A DNA stretch of 64,000 nt from Cephalotrichum gorgonifer. Its lineage: Eukaryota > Ascomycota > Sordariomycetes > Microascales > Microascaceae. The stretch spans positions 2,448,693 through 2,512,692 of the forward strand of contig ONZQ02000004.1 in the NCBI GenBank assembly GCA_900312665.1, read 5' to 3'. The notes below the pieces were generated by a model. The model was not told the origin of the DNA, ran no database searches, and saw only the letters and a list, made by a program, of their open reading frames with translations. The position numbers and the translations under genes are program-made. Shown here piece by piece: positions 44,881 to 56,632 of the stretch (the stretch's first letter is position 1; each line of letters begins with the position of its first letter).

Positions 44881-47800
44881 GGTGAAAAGGTATTATATCG
44901 GTGCGGATGTATTAAGGTTGAATATGTCCTTCGGGTGGCTCGGAGTCGACTGAACGCCGGAAAAGTCGAGATGCTTAAAACAAGAAAATGGATGTACGGG
45001 ACGGTCCGATTTTCAGTATGCAAACGTCGTGGATGCGTCTATGTATGTGGTAACCGTTATGTGTGCTCGGAAGCCCAAGGTTTCCTCCGTTGGTGATCCT
45101 CGCCGGTTTCGATAGTTTGCGCCCCTCCTTCCGTCCTTCACCCCGGTGTGCGCGACTGCCTCCGCACCCCGTATCTCGGCCGTTGGTGAGAGTGTAAATA
45201 TTTGCTGAAGCGCTAGGCGATTCTTCGATACTAGAAGGGCGAGGAATATGGATTTCGGTTTCGCGAGAGGGATACTTTGGTGGGCTTTGGTTGCCCAAGC
45301 TTATCGGCGGATCAGGTTCGGCGATGATGACGGATGCACCGGACTTCGAAGCAAGGCCATGAAAGGCAGAAGAAAAGTATGTATTCCCCGCAAGCCCGAC
45401 TTCCCAAAAATTTGCGACGGGGAAGAATTATGCAAATCCGGAGGAAGTGGGCGAATGCAGAAGGAGAGAGTAGGGGAGGAAAAAAAAGTAGATTGACTCT
45501 TCCTTCGTTTCGTCGGGTTGGGGGAGAATATTAGAAGGGAGGATTTTGGGGGAATTCTGTATTAACAGAGAAAAGGGCTTATGGGTGGGGATCAGGTTGG
45601 CAGGGATTCGTGGTTTTGGGTAATCGAGAGAAGCAGAGAGAGAGGAAACGGCCTGATCGAAGTTTCGGGGGGTGTGGTTGGCTTGGCGGGCGGGTAGAGA
45701 GGCAGGGGGGGGCGTGTAAAAATTATGAGTACATCGACGGGAGTGTGTAATACCAGAGATCCCGACCGGGAAAGGCAATTGTGAGATAGTCAGTCGCGCC
45801 AAGAAACCAGGAGCAGTTGGGAGACGGAGAAATGAAAGAAGGGAGAGTGATACTTTTCTATGTGGGGGGAATCCAGTGCAAAAAAATGTCATTCCATGTT
45901 CCGCACTTGTGTTTTACCACACACACGGAGATAACACGGCGTCAAAACCGCGGAGCCTCTCCCATGAAGGCGGACGGAGGCAGTGGGTTCCTCCTTCCTC
46001 GCCCCCCCGACCCTTCCTTCCTCCGCTTCCGTCCGTTCCTTCCCTTCCCCGTTCCACGATGGATGATGCACTTGAACTCCGTAGGTACCGGGAACCAACA
46101 TCCCCTCGTACATGTAATCACATCGCCCTCCCATCATTTTCGCACTTTCCTGCATGTCTGACAAGGACAAGAGAGAGCAAAAATGGTAATAAGCAAGAAG
46201 TGATCGAGGGCGGTTTCAAACAGGGTAGAACTAGGGACACAAACTGATGGGCACACGGACCCCCCTAACCCCCCGACCTCCCGAGAAAGAAGCCAGCCGC
46301 TCGGGGTCGTCGCAGACTTCGCTGACGGATGGGCGACAACGGGATGACGGCGCACCGCAATACCCTCACCCAGGCGCGCGCACTCAACCACGCACCTAAC
46401 CGGGCGGCCCCACCCATTTTCTCCCCTCCCCTGTCCTGCGCTCGCTGCGGAAGCTTCGGTACTTTGGAGCAGCCCGTGCCCGTCCGAACCGCTAGTCAGG
46501 TTGATTGAAGGGCCACCTGACTGGGGTTAGGTAGAGTTTTGCCCCACCGTCTTGTGGGGAACGCGCTTAGCCGTAGTAGGCAAGGGAGCATGAGAGGTCT
46601 CGGTCGAATGTATTTGTATACCACGGGCTCTCCGTGGCCACCAATTTAGCGAGGTATACGAGTGCTCTGCACGAGGAAGCCCAGGTGTACCGAACTACCG
46701 AGGATTTGGGAGAGATTTTGGTTGCCGGGAGGTGGGAGCGGCGTTAGTGAGATACGCGACTTTCACGTGGCGTGGTACACGTTCCCGCAGGTGGCAGCTG
46801 GAGAAAAGTATGGTGAGCGGTACGGGTGACGCGCTGGCAGATACTTGGGAGACACTGAGACCAAGAGAGACAGCGCCAAAGCCAGAGCCAGCGCCAGCCC
46901 TGTGATTTGAGATTTGACGATGAGATGGCGGTGCTGTGACATGCCCGTCCGTGCCCCCCATCCGTCACACATCCCCCATACTGCCAAACGCCAAAAATGA
47001 TCCGCCAGTGGTGTATCGGGCTCCGTCATCGCCGACATCCCGTAGGAAGGGAAGGAGCGGACTCCGCCCACCGCCAAGCATCCTCAGACCCTGCGACACC
47101 TAATATTACGAGTAATCCACGTAATTCTCTTTCCGCGTATCGCTCAGGACTGTATTATTTCGCAGTCGTATATCGTATACTAGCACCTAAACGCCGAAAT
47201 GACAAGAAGTTGCATCCGGCTGTTGCTTGAGCGAAGATCACCACCAACCAACACCGTCAGCTCGTACGCAAGCTACTCAGGCAAGGATCTCTAGAGTTCG
47301 GTTGAGCGATAGTTCCTCCATTTCCCTCATTTTATTTTTTTTTTCTTCATCGTCTTCTCTCACCCCCCCAGTGCAGTGCTGGGGGAACGAAGAACCCGAG
47401 GAAAGCGAATGAGCAGAAACCCGCCAAACGAGGATCCATTGAGGATATTAGTTATTAGCGCTGTATTTTTTTTTGACACCGGCCCAAGAGATTACCTCGC
47501 CCCAGCTTCGTGCCCTTGGCATGATCCCCTTGGCGAGCCTGTCTGGGGCGGCGGCCTCCTGGGAAATAGGCTGTGGTCTTGGCTGTCCTTGGCTTGCTCT
47601 TGGCAAATCGGGACTGGCGGCCGAGTGCTTGGCGAGGAGTAAATGGGCAAAATTAGCTAGAATATGTACCTAGTACCAGAACCAAACTAGGATAAGATAG
47701 GGACTTCCAGGTACACTATACCTTCCGGATGCCACGGATGCAGGATGCCACTAGACCACTCTAAGCGCCAAGACTTTATCCTTGCCAAGACCCAATGCCA

Positions 47801-50800
47801 AGACCCAGCCCTGGTGCTGAGGCGGTTTGCGGAATGGAGAGTGGTTGCTCGGACAGAGAGACGAGTGCGAGGGCTCGCGTGTGAGAATGCGAACGACGGA
47901 TTCGGTAAATTGGAGTGGAGTCTCGCCAAGAAATCCCCTTCCTGGCCTCCATTCACTCTCCGCCATCGCCATCAAGTCTTGTCACCAAATCAACAACCCC
48001 CCCCCCCCCCCCAAGTCTCAGAAAAGGCTGAAATTACTGGTTGTACTCTTGTACTCGAGCACTCCAATTTAGCCCCTGTAGTGTAGTACCGAGGGAGCTT
48101 CAGCTCCTCTCGCTCGCCGTCATAGTTATTTGTCGCATGACCTCATCCCACCTTAGCCTCCATGGATCCGCGTATTTCGTGTTGTCATTGCACCCTATAG
48201 GCCCTGTCTTACCGTCTGCGTTTTTATTTCTTCTTCGGGGACGGGGAACATTATTATTACCTGTGATGCCCGTTTCGCCCTGGCGCCGGGCTGCGGTCGT
48301 GGCCCGTGTCCGGGAAACGGGCGGCTGAAGTATGAGTTTCAAGCAATGATCCAATCTCACGGTTTGAAACGACGAAAGTCCCCCTCCCCGTCCCCGGATT
48401 TTCTCAAGGGCCTGGCCTTTCCGATGTAATTAACCATGCCCCCTTGGGAAAGTGACCACGGGACATTTTGCAGGGGAAAACGAGCGCGAAAGTCAATTCA
48501 CCCGAAAAAAAAAAAAAGGCCAAAAGTAGGAGATGATCGGCCCCCTTTCTTTCTTGTCTCGAAAATGGCCGAATAACTATTATTACACTGGATATAAGAA
48601 GAAAGGAAACAGCAAAAAAGCAAGTCCCCGAATTTTCCCCGCTTTTCCTTCCTCCCCTGAAGCCATGTCTATTTTGCTTACTCCAAAAACGTCTTTCTCT
48701 CCCGCGGAAGGAACCGAAAGATGCGGTGAGGCAATACATGTGCAAGTAAGAGCATGACCTGTATTACTCCGTACCTTTTGCTCCGTCGACGCCCGAAGCG
48801 GAAACTTGAATGCGGAATGAATGGGCTCGCCCCATCGAAAAAAAAAATCGTTAGTTAGGTCCTCCGGAGAGATCCGCAAAACACTAAATTCACTTCATCG
48901 ATCCGTTGTAACCGAGTTCCACAATTATGACAAAGATTTTTTCTTCCTTTCAGACTGCTATGGTAATCTCGACGGCTATTCCCGAGCTCCACCACAGGAG
49001 ATCCATTTCAAGGGATTCAACGACGGATTCTTGTGCGCAAGATATCCCCAATGAAGACGAGTACTCATTCTTCTGATCCATCTCCCTTCCGTTCCGCTGA
49101 GGGAATAACGCTCGCTTATTGCTTCTTCTACGAGTCAAGGTCTGGTGATCCATGCATGGGGCCTGATAGAGCCAGCCCCATCCACCAAGACGTGCTTATT
49201 CATGCATATCCCACGTTAATAGTTTTCCAACGGGCCCCCGATTCTTCGCATGCGCGCTAACCTCTAACATCCCGCCCATCAATCCCGGATTCCGACGCGG
49301 CCGAACGCCCGCTCTTTTGCCATCGTGCAACTTTCTTCGCCTTCCTCGCTTCAGTTCGGGTCTCTGATGCCACCCACCCGCCACCAACCCGCGCCACGGG
49401 GCCACACCACACCAACCCGCCCCCCACCACCATCTAAATTGCATCTTTCGTTTTGTCTCAGTCCCTGATGCTGATACCCATCAGCGAATCAAACCCCGTC
49501 GCTCCCCCCCCTCACCTCATATCGCCGATCCAACCACAATAACCCACACCATACCTGCATCTCCGACTGAACATGCCAAAACCTGCCAGCGCACAAGCCC
49601 CATTTCTCCCCTCCCCGCATATTCTGCGACTCTGAACGTCAGGGCCGCCGCGAGATCAGATTGGTCGCCCGCCGGGGCCCACCGCATCACCTGTGCAAGC
49701 ACCTTGAAGAAGTGTTGCGGTCACACACACACACGCACATGCGTACACCCTCACACCACCCATCCTCGCCTTGCACGATGACTGGTTAAGCTCCAACTCC
49801 CAACCCCCTCCAACCCCCAAACCCCTAGCTGCCACCAAGCGGTGCATGTGGACGCCAGCTTCGACCTCTCAGGTCGGAGGATGGGGTGCGGGCGAGGGGA
49901 GAGGATTTGCTAAGCACGGATAAGCGAGAGGAGGAAGGATCCCGTCACTTCCGCATCCCGTGACACTTGTACAAGCACAGTAATAATGACATATTCAAGA
50001 CATGGAAGGGAGGGAGGGGAATAAGATCAGGAGATGCAGAACGGGGTCGGTCCTCGGTAGATAGCGGTAGGCCGGGTGCTAAAATACCACCCGGGATCTG
50101 AAGAAGCACACCTCGGTATTTGGCTGCATGTGGTGCTGGTGGCGCCACACCACACACACACACCTACTTGTAATACTTGCCCCTCCGATGGTTGCCTAAG
50201 TGGGATAAATGGGTTGCTGCTCGGCGGGGTTACCATCCATCCATGCGATCGGCTTGGACTGGTCTAGACCCTCCAACTGGCTGCCATCTGTGTACAGGTG
50301 CATCGTCCATGGCCACAGCACCTTGAACGACTTCATCCTTGTGGAAGACGTGATGCTTGCTCTGCTGTATGTGTCTGTCAACATGGACATTGTTTGGAAA
50401 CATGGGTCAGAACGGAGCCTGTCAATTCGAAGTGAGCTACAGACAAACATGCAGCCGCCAATCACCCCTCGAATAGAAGCTATCCGATACCCTGAACGGA
50501 GTTAAACCGCCTGCAATCCCATTGGCGAAAAAATTGATCATCTTGGACTCCTTCCTTCAATGCTACACGTCCTCCACCCTTACATGGCTTCTATCACCTT
50601 TTCAAACCCCCCTCTTCCCTTACATAGCTCTTCTCCTTCCACAATCTGGGCCCTCATCTTACCTTCGGATCCATCTGTACAACCGGTATTTTAACAAGCA
50701 AAAACCTCACCAACCAGTTTCGGTGTCCGAATGACCCCCCATCCTTCTCAAACGAAAACATCTCCGAGACTCCTCCCTCCCTCAGCTGGACAAGCCAAAC

Positions 50801-51181
50801 ACGTATGTTCCATAGCAGATGTCAACGAGAACATGTTATGGTGCGTCCTCACATGATCCAGCGTTCTTGGCATCGCCGGGGCTTGCTTTCAGTGAAATTG
50901 CATTCTCGGGGGAAGGCGGAGCGGCATGACGATAGCCCGTAGCTTCAAATCCTCAAAGACCTTTCGACAGAATAAAAAACAACTAAATATCCCGCTAACA
51001 CAAGCCACGGACAAAATGCCACTCCTCAGCGACGTCGCCTCTCTACCTTCACGCCGCCCGGGGTCTGCGGCATCCCGGCAACAACGGGCGGGCTTACAGG
51101 CGTAACCGCCCCTTGGCGCGGCCCCTGAATCCTTGAAGCCACGGACATCTTAGCCGGCGCAACCTTCGCTGGACTAGGATT
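44881..51181. other. Gene-poor interval of about 6.3 kb
   Basis: This is the upstream region of AUR1, then sequence without a supported gene up to the RPA34 stop. It contains poly-C (47998-48012), T and A homopolymer runs (47333-47343, 48511-48521), CA repeats (49725-49735, 50149-50162) and scattered GTAC-type motifs (48040-48055, 49058, 50164). A 98-codon ATG frame at 50209-50505 and its antisense partner have no recognisable domain. No transposon features are seen. Confidence 0.45.
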
Positions 51182-53202
51182 CTATCGCATCCCGGGAACG
51201 GTAGGAGGCTTGATCGGCGTCATCTTGACATCCTCAGGTCTCGCCCACGACGACGCCTTGTCACCCTTCTTCTTCTCGGGAGGATCATCCTCGTTAGACG
51301 ACCGGCGCTTCTTCTTGCTCTTTGATTTCGTCTGCGAGCTGGGGAGGTCCGGGAAAGGAACGGGTGCTGCCGACGCCGCCGCTTCGTCCTGAGCGAACTT
51401 GACCTTCTTCGAGCTAGAGGGCGTCTCTTCGGTCTCCTCGTGGGACTTTGACTTCTTCGACTTCTTTTTCTTCTCCCCGTCGGGCTTCGTGGCCTTGCTA
51501 AAGTCCGAGGGCTGGGTGCTGCCCTCGACCTTTTCCGCCTTGGTCTTGCGCTCGGCAGCCTCTCCCGCTACCTTCTGCTTCTTCGAGGGCCGCTCGGACG
51601 AGGGCTCGACGACATCCCGATCCTTCTTCTTCTTGTCCTTCTTCGACTTTGGCTGGGTCGCGGCGGGTGACTCGCCCAACTTAGGGGACGTGGCGCGGGG
51701 CTGAACTCCAATCGGAGTGAACCTGGGCCGGATGCCCTCCGGCTGCTTCGGTATCTCCTTCGTAGACTTCATCGTCTCCTCCATGATGCTAGTCATCTTC
51801 GGAATATCGAGTTTTCCACGCACAGTCTGCGTAACAATGATGCTGTCGCAACCGGCTAAGAGTATCGAATTAGTGACATGCTTGATTGACGTAGTTAGTA
51901 CGCCAGAGGGGGATACTTACAGAGAACTTGGGTGCTCTTTCCGTCCACTGTGACCGGAAAGGTGAGCCTGGCGCTGCTGGGCGCGATCTTATTCCGCTGA
52001 TTCTCAGCGGCTGTGTAAACCTGCTGTACCTCTACGTTGAGAGGTGCCGACGAGGAGTGGCTTAGAACCCACACCCGTTCGCCCTTGCCGTTCGCCTCGT
52101 TGAATAGAGAAACCGCCTTGTCCAGGCTCTGGGCCTTCTGGAGCTTGAAGGTGCCGTCTATGACCGACGGGGCGGGCTCGCGAGCGCGCTTCTTTAGGAT
52201 GCCGTGGCCGCTGGGATAAGAGGGGGCGACTTGGCCCTGGCCGCTAGGAGGGGCGTCGTTCATCTCCTCATCGCTGTCCTCATCGCTGACCTCCTCCTCC
52301 TCCTCCGACGATGAATCCGTTGACGAATCCGGAATTTCAATGGCAGACGCGGCCTTAGCGCCCCCTGTCAATGAACGCTTGACTCCGTTTGTAGCGGCCA
52401 CGGCTGGCTTCTGGGACACCTCCTTCTTGACCTTCTGCTTCTTGGTGTCGTCGTCCGACTCATCGGAGCTGTCCGACTCCGACTCCGAGCTGGTCGAGGG
52501 AGCGGTGTTCTTCTTGCCGTTTGCCTTCGCAGCGACAGCGTTGGATTTCGCCTTCGGCTTGTTGGCTGGAGTGGAGGGTTCCTCGTCGCTGCTGCTCTCG
52601 CTGCTGCTTTCGCTGGATTCCTCATCGGACGAGGAGGACCCCTCTTCGGTCAGATCGATCGACTTCTTGGACGCAATTCCGTTGGAAGGAATTGACTTCT
52701 TCTTGGCGCCTGCGGCGCTGGCCACTGTCTTCACACCCATCGCAGAGGACTGTGAGTTAAGAGTCTGAGCCGGTTTGGCGGGAGCGCTAGGCTTAGACGC
52801 AGGGGAGTTGTAAGACACGCTAGAGAAGGAGCGGCCGCGAGAAGGGTTGTGGTCCCGGAAGGGTTGACCGAGAGCGGGGACTTGGACGGCACCAGGGAAC
52901 AACGTCGAAGACTGTCGGAGAGGAGATGACGAGTTCGAGCCCCAGTTCTTGATTATGCTTTTGAGCGGCTTGCTTGGGGTAGGCGGCTGGGAGACTGCCG
53001 GAGGGTTGAATTCGGGCTCCGGGACGGAGGTATAGGTCGGCAGAGACTGATTAGACGTTCCCTTGGTGTGAAAGGTATCTCCGTTGTCTCGATCCAACGG
53101 CAGGTGGGAGGTGGGAGGTCGGGAGACAGATCTCGCTCGTATGGGATTTGAAATGCCAGTCACATCTCGGGGAACGGATCTCGACCTGCGTCTCGACGAC
53201 AT
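51182..53202 (-). CDS. RPA34: RNA polymerase I subunit RPA34 family protein (A34.5/PAF49-like)
   Basis: Two exons on the minus strand, 53202-51921 and 51855-51182, giving 651 residues. RPA34 dimerises with A49 on RNA polymerase I and supports rRNA gene transcription in the nucleolus. The N-terminal 270 residues are basic and Ser-rich with acidic SSDEESSESSSESSSDEE tracts. A folded block from about residue 350 includes GTFKLQKAQSLDKAVSLF, then VTQTVRGKLDIPKM and EGIRPRFTPIG (about 467-477). The motif GLRPRFxPxG is characteristic of the RPA34/PAF49 family. The C-terminus is Lys-rich, as in PAF49. The long acidic N-terminal extension is unusual in length. The family call rests mainly on the GIRPRF block and the Lys-rich tail, so it is likely but not certain. 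Confidence 0.72.
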
Positions 53203-53989
53203 TTTTTTTCTGATCGTAGCTCTGGTGGGATGATTAACCAAAGATTACCCGATGGAGATAGTGGGGTAAGGTGTGCGGATAGTGGTGGGGGTTTGAAGTG
53301 GCTTACTGACTTCCAACACGCGAGAATTCTTCTCTTGAGCACTGCGGTATTGATAGATCGTTTTCTGTCATATATATCGAAGGAAGCTGCTTCTAGTATG
53401 TCTTGGGCGGAGGGCGTTTGCGGTTATCCCCCGTCTGCTCTGTCTTTTGGACGAGGAACCCTCCCTGGGGGTGGAAGTCGGAAAGGTGTGAACCTAGCGG
53501 CCAGAAAATGTTAGTGCAATTCATGAAGTAGTAGCGACCGTGAGATGCTGAGACGAACCCGAGAGGAAGAGGCTACGGTAGAGTAATCGAGTTGGATAAA
53601 AGACGGCGATGGGCCGACTGTGAATCTGATGTAGAGGAGTATATGAGGAATTCAAGGGATGAAGTTGGAAATAAACGAGGATGCGTAGGAAGATGTTGAC
53701 CAAAATGGTGCACAAGCACTCAGAATGAGCATGCCCCGAATTTTTCGACCTCGCCCCTTCCTTTAGAGCTTTCAGCATACAACAATTGAGAAACAAAATA
53801 CCAACGATTTTTCAACCTCGCTCCTTCCCTAATGGTAGTCAGGGGTCGCTCTCCACCTTCTTTTTACACACCTACCGACTCGTTCCTGCCTTTCGAGTCA
53901 CACCTGAAGCTCAACAATTCGGGGTGTACCGACCATCGAGGTAGTCGTGCCAGGCTGCCCAGCTACGCGACAGGATTCGCCCGCGCCCA
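53203..53989. promoter_or_regulatory. Shared divergent promoter of RPA34 (-) and GRC3 (+)
   Basis: 787 bp separate the two start codons, so both transcripts must start here. The region contains a duplicated 24-bp element (53740-53763 and 53807-53830). An upstream ATG at 53832 opens a 60-codon frame that ends at 54014 and overlaps the GRC3 start. No TATA consensus is obvious. Confidence 0.6.
53740..53830. repeat. Direct repeat of a 24-bp promoter element (67-bp period)
   Basis: Copies at 53740-53763 and 53807-53830 differ at only three positions (8, 16 and 23). Each begins ATTTTTC, the reverse complement of GAAAAAT, and continues into a CCTCGC/CCTTCC pyrimidine block. The A/T core resembles the rRNA-processing element (RRPE) of yeast ribosome-biogenesis genes. 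That comparison is inference. Confidence 0.6.
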
Positions 53990-56632
53990 ATGGCTGGCGA
54001 CAAGCCTATGTTGAGCGCTTTTGCTGCGCGAAAGGCGATGCTTGCAAAGGCCATCGAATCCAAGAATTCGAGTGCCGCAGAAAACGACAATGGTGGGAGC
54101 GTTGCTGCTGGGACTGCCCAGGGAGCCCGGACCTCAACGGTGGAGGCACCCACCGGTGCTAGTGCCCCGGAGAAGCGGACGTCTGGTCGGAGGAAACGCC
54201 AGCGAGTCGAGGTATCCGCTGCCGTGGCCGGAGCAGGGGAGCAGAAGGCCGCGGTTGTGTCCGGGGCGAAACAAGAAACCAAGGGCGGCGGCCAATCTAA
54301 GAATAAACGAGCGACGGCGAATGAGCCGAGTCAACCTCCAGCCGAGGTGCTCATGGCCCCGAGTATAGCTTCCGAGATGGACCTAGATGATGGAAGTCGA
54401 GCAGCGCGAGCTTCACCCTCAGAGCTACAAGCGCCGGGCACTACTCCCGGAACGCCTGCAAGGTAAGGGATCCCGGTACCCATTCCCAAGTAGCGTCTTC
54501 AAGACACGTCGTAAGGCAATGATGCCAGCGCATCGGTAGAATGCCGGCCCTTTGTCTGGAAATACGTACGAAACGGTCACTTAATGACATGGGAAACATT
54601 TAGAAGCACGAAGACTGCAGCCATACCTGCAACTCCTGCCCGCGGGCCTTTACCGATGCCCTTCACTTCTTCTGTGAGCAGAGAGATTATCGAAGACAGC
54701 ATCACACGGAAAGCCAATGGGGTAGTTGAACTGCGGATAGATCAAGATGAGGTAGAGTCGGACACACCCCATCTCGACTCGTTCGATAATCTGACGCGGA
54801 TCTACAGCGATTGAGACTTCCTGTAGTCGGGCAGTATGGCGTGCGAGTGGTCCGTGGAGAGGTCTCCATTGCAGGTGCCACACTCCGTCCTTCATCTGAA
54901 GTAACATGGATTCATTCTTCACTCTCGTACTCCTCGCCCGTCCTGAGGTGTCCCGATACCTCTATCCTTGAGCTCCACCCACACCCTACTTCGGATGGCC
55001 TGAGGCGCCTCGGCCATCTCTCTCCCCTCTTTCGAGGAATCTGGAACAGGACAGAGCAGAAAGATGGTGTTGATACGCCTACATATCGAATAGTATGTGA
55101 CAACGGAGTTTACCTTTCTGTATTCTAAAGCAGAAAGCAACTGACATCCCCACTAGCTCTGCGGACCGGAAGACTTGCCTAAGAGGTCGGTCTTCCGACT
55201 TCTCTACTCAGCGCCGGAATGGAACAAGAAGCTGGCAGATTTGACGAACGCGATTAAATCGGCACCTGTCTTTATCTGCGGGCCCAAAGGCTCGGGGAAG
55301 TCGACTTTTGGAAGGCTACTAACGAACCGCCTTCTCACACAAGCTCAGAATGTGCCTCAGCGCAAGGCCGGTTCGCCCGAGGGCGGAGTTATCGTGCTCG
55401 ACCTCGATCCAGGTCAGCCAGAGTTCTGCCCCGCTGGTACCGTTTCGCTTGTGCTCGTACGAAAACCCAATATCTCGCCGCCCTTCGCACACCCGTGGCC
55501 CGAGAACTCTGCAACAACGCTTATCCGCTGCCATGCTCTGGCATCCGTCACACCAGGCTCCGATACGGACTTTTACATGGAGTGCGCGCTTGACCTGTAT
55601 AGGCAGTATCAGAGGAACTGGAACGGGTACCCGTTGGTGGTTAACACACCAGGGTGGATCCTTGGCACTGGCTTGGACCTACTCGGCCTGCTTATTGGTA
55701 GTATTCGACCGGGCAAAGTTGTCTACATGTCTGAGGACGGACCGACGGAAACGGTCGAGGGGCTTCAGGCAGCATGCAGGAGAACGTCATCATTTGACAC
55801 CCTGCCTTCACAGCAATCTGGCCCTGGTTCAGGGAAGACGGCAGCACAGCTCCGTGCTATGCAGACGATGTCTTACTTCCATAGCCGGGGGAAGGGAAGC
55901 ACGGGCCTGTTATCATGGGACTCCTCGCCCCTATCGACAGTGCCGCCTTGGCGGGTAGCTTACTCGGGGATGAATCGTGGGCTCGCCGGGATTATGTGCT
56001 ACGGCGGCCAGCCCGGCTCCTCGCTCCTCGCCGAAGCTATCAACGGGATGGTGTTGGCGGCTGTGGAAATCGAAGATGAGAAGGCATTCCGACGGAGCGA
56101 GCCCGAAGAAGACTCCTTAATGGAGGTAGTCGAAGAAAACGACGCCTCCATGCACGTTGACGCGTCAAAAGGGGTACACGACTCCGTGGAAAGACTGATC
56201 CGCCGGACACCTGAAGGTATACCCTACTTTGAGCAGGACGAGGGCAATACGTTAGACCCTCTCTACTCCCGCACGATCGGGCTCGTGCTGGTCAGGGGTG
56301 TAGACGTCGAGAACGCGGCGCTGCAGATTATCACGCCCATTCCACGATCGACCCTGGAGGAGATTCGGCAGAACGGGAGGCAGGTGGTGCTTGTTCATGG
56401 TCAGTTTGACGCGCCGACGTGGGCCTACACGGAGGATCTCTATGAGAAGGAGCTGAGGGAGGTCGGAGACGACGAAGATGAGGATGAAAGCGGCGAGGAC
56501 GAGAGTGGACCCTCGGCACCCGGGGCGGGGGTGAATAGGCCGTGGGTGGAGGGTGTTGACGAGACGCGGCGGCGGAGGGTGGGGGCAGGGACGTGGAGGG
56601 TGAGGCGGGATTTGGGGAAGCAGAATCGGTGA
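53990..56632 (+). CDS. GRC3: Polynucleotide 5'-hydroxyl-kinase Grc3
   Basis: Four exons, 53990-54462, 54604-54751, 54808-55092 and 55157-56632, giving 793 residues. Grc3 phosphorylates the 5'-OH end made when Las1 cuts ITS2 and is also linked to RNA polymerase I termination. It acts in the nucleolus. The N-terminal 157 residues are low-complexity. The 56-nt intron 54752-54807 restores VVELRIDQDERLRLPVVGQY, the start of the conserved N-terminal beta domain (GEVSIAGATLRPSS). Exon 4 carries the P-loop FICGPKGSGKST (about 341-352), VLDLDPGQPEF and NTPGWILGTGLDLL. The acidic tail DDEDEDESGEDESG precedes the end. It is divergent from RPA34, another rRNA-synthesis gene. An upstream ORF from 53832 overlaps this start. 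Confidence 0.93.

Noticed and set aside
50196..50505. Overlapping sense (98 codons) and antisense (89 codons) frames
   Set aside because: Neither shows a family motif, splice support or codon bias, and two overlapping frames of similar length suggest chance.
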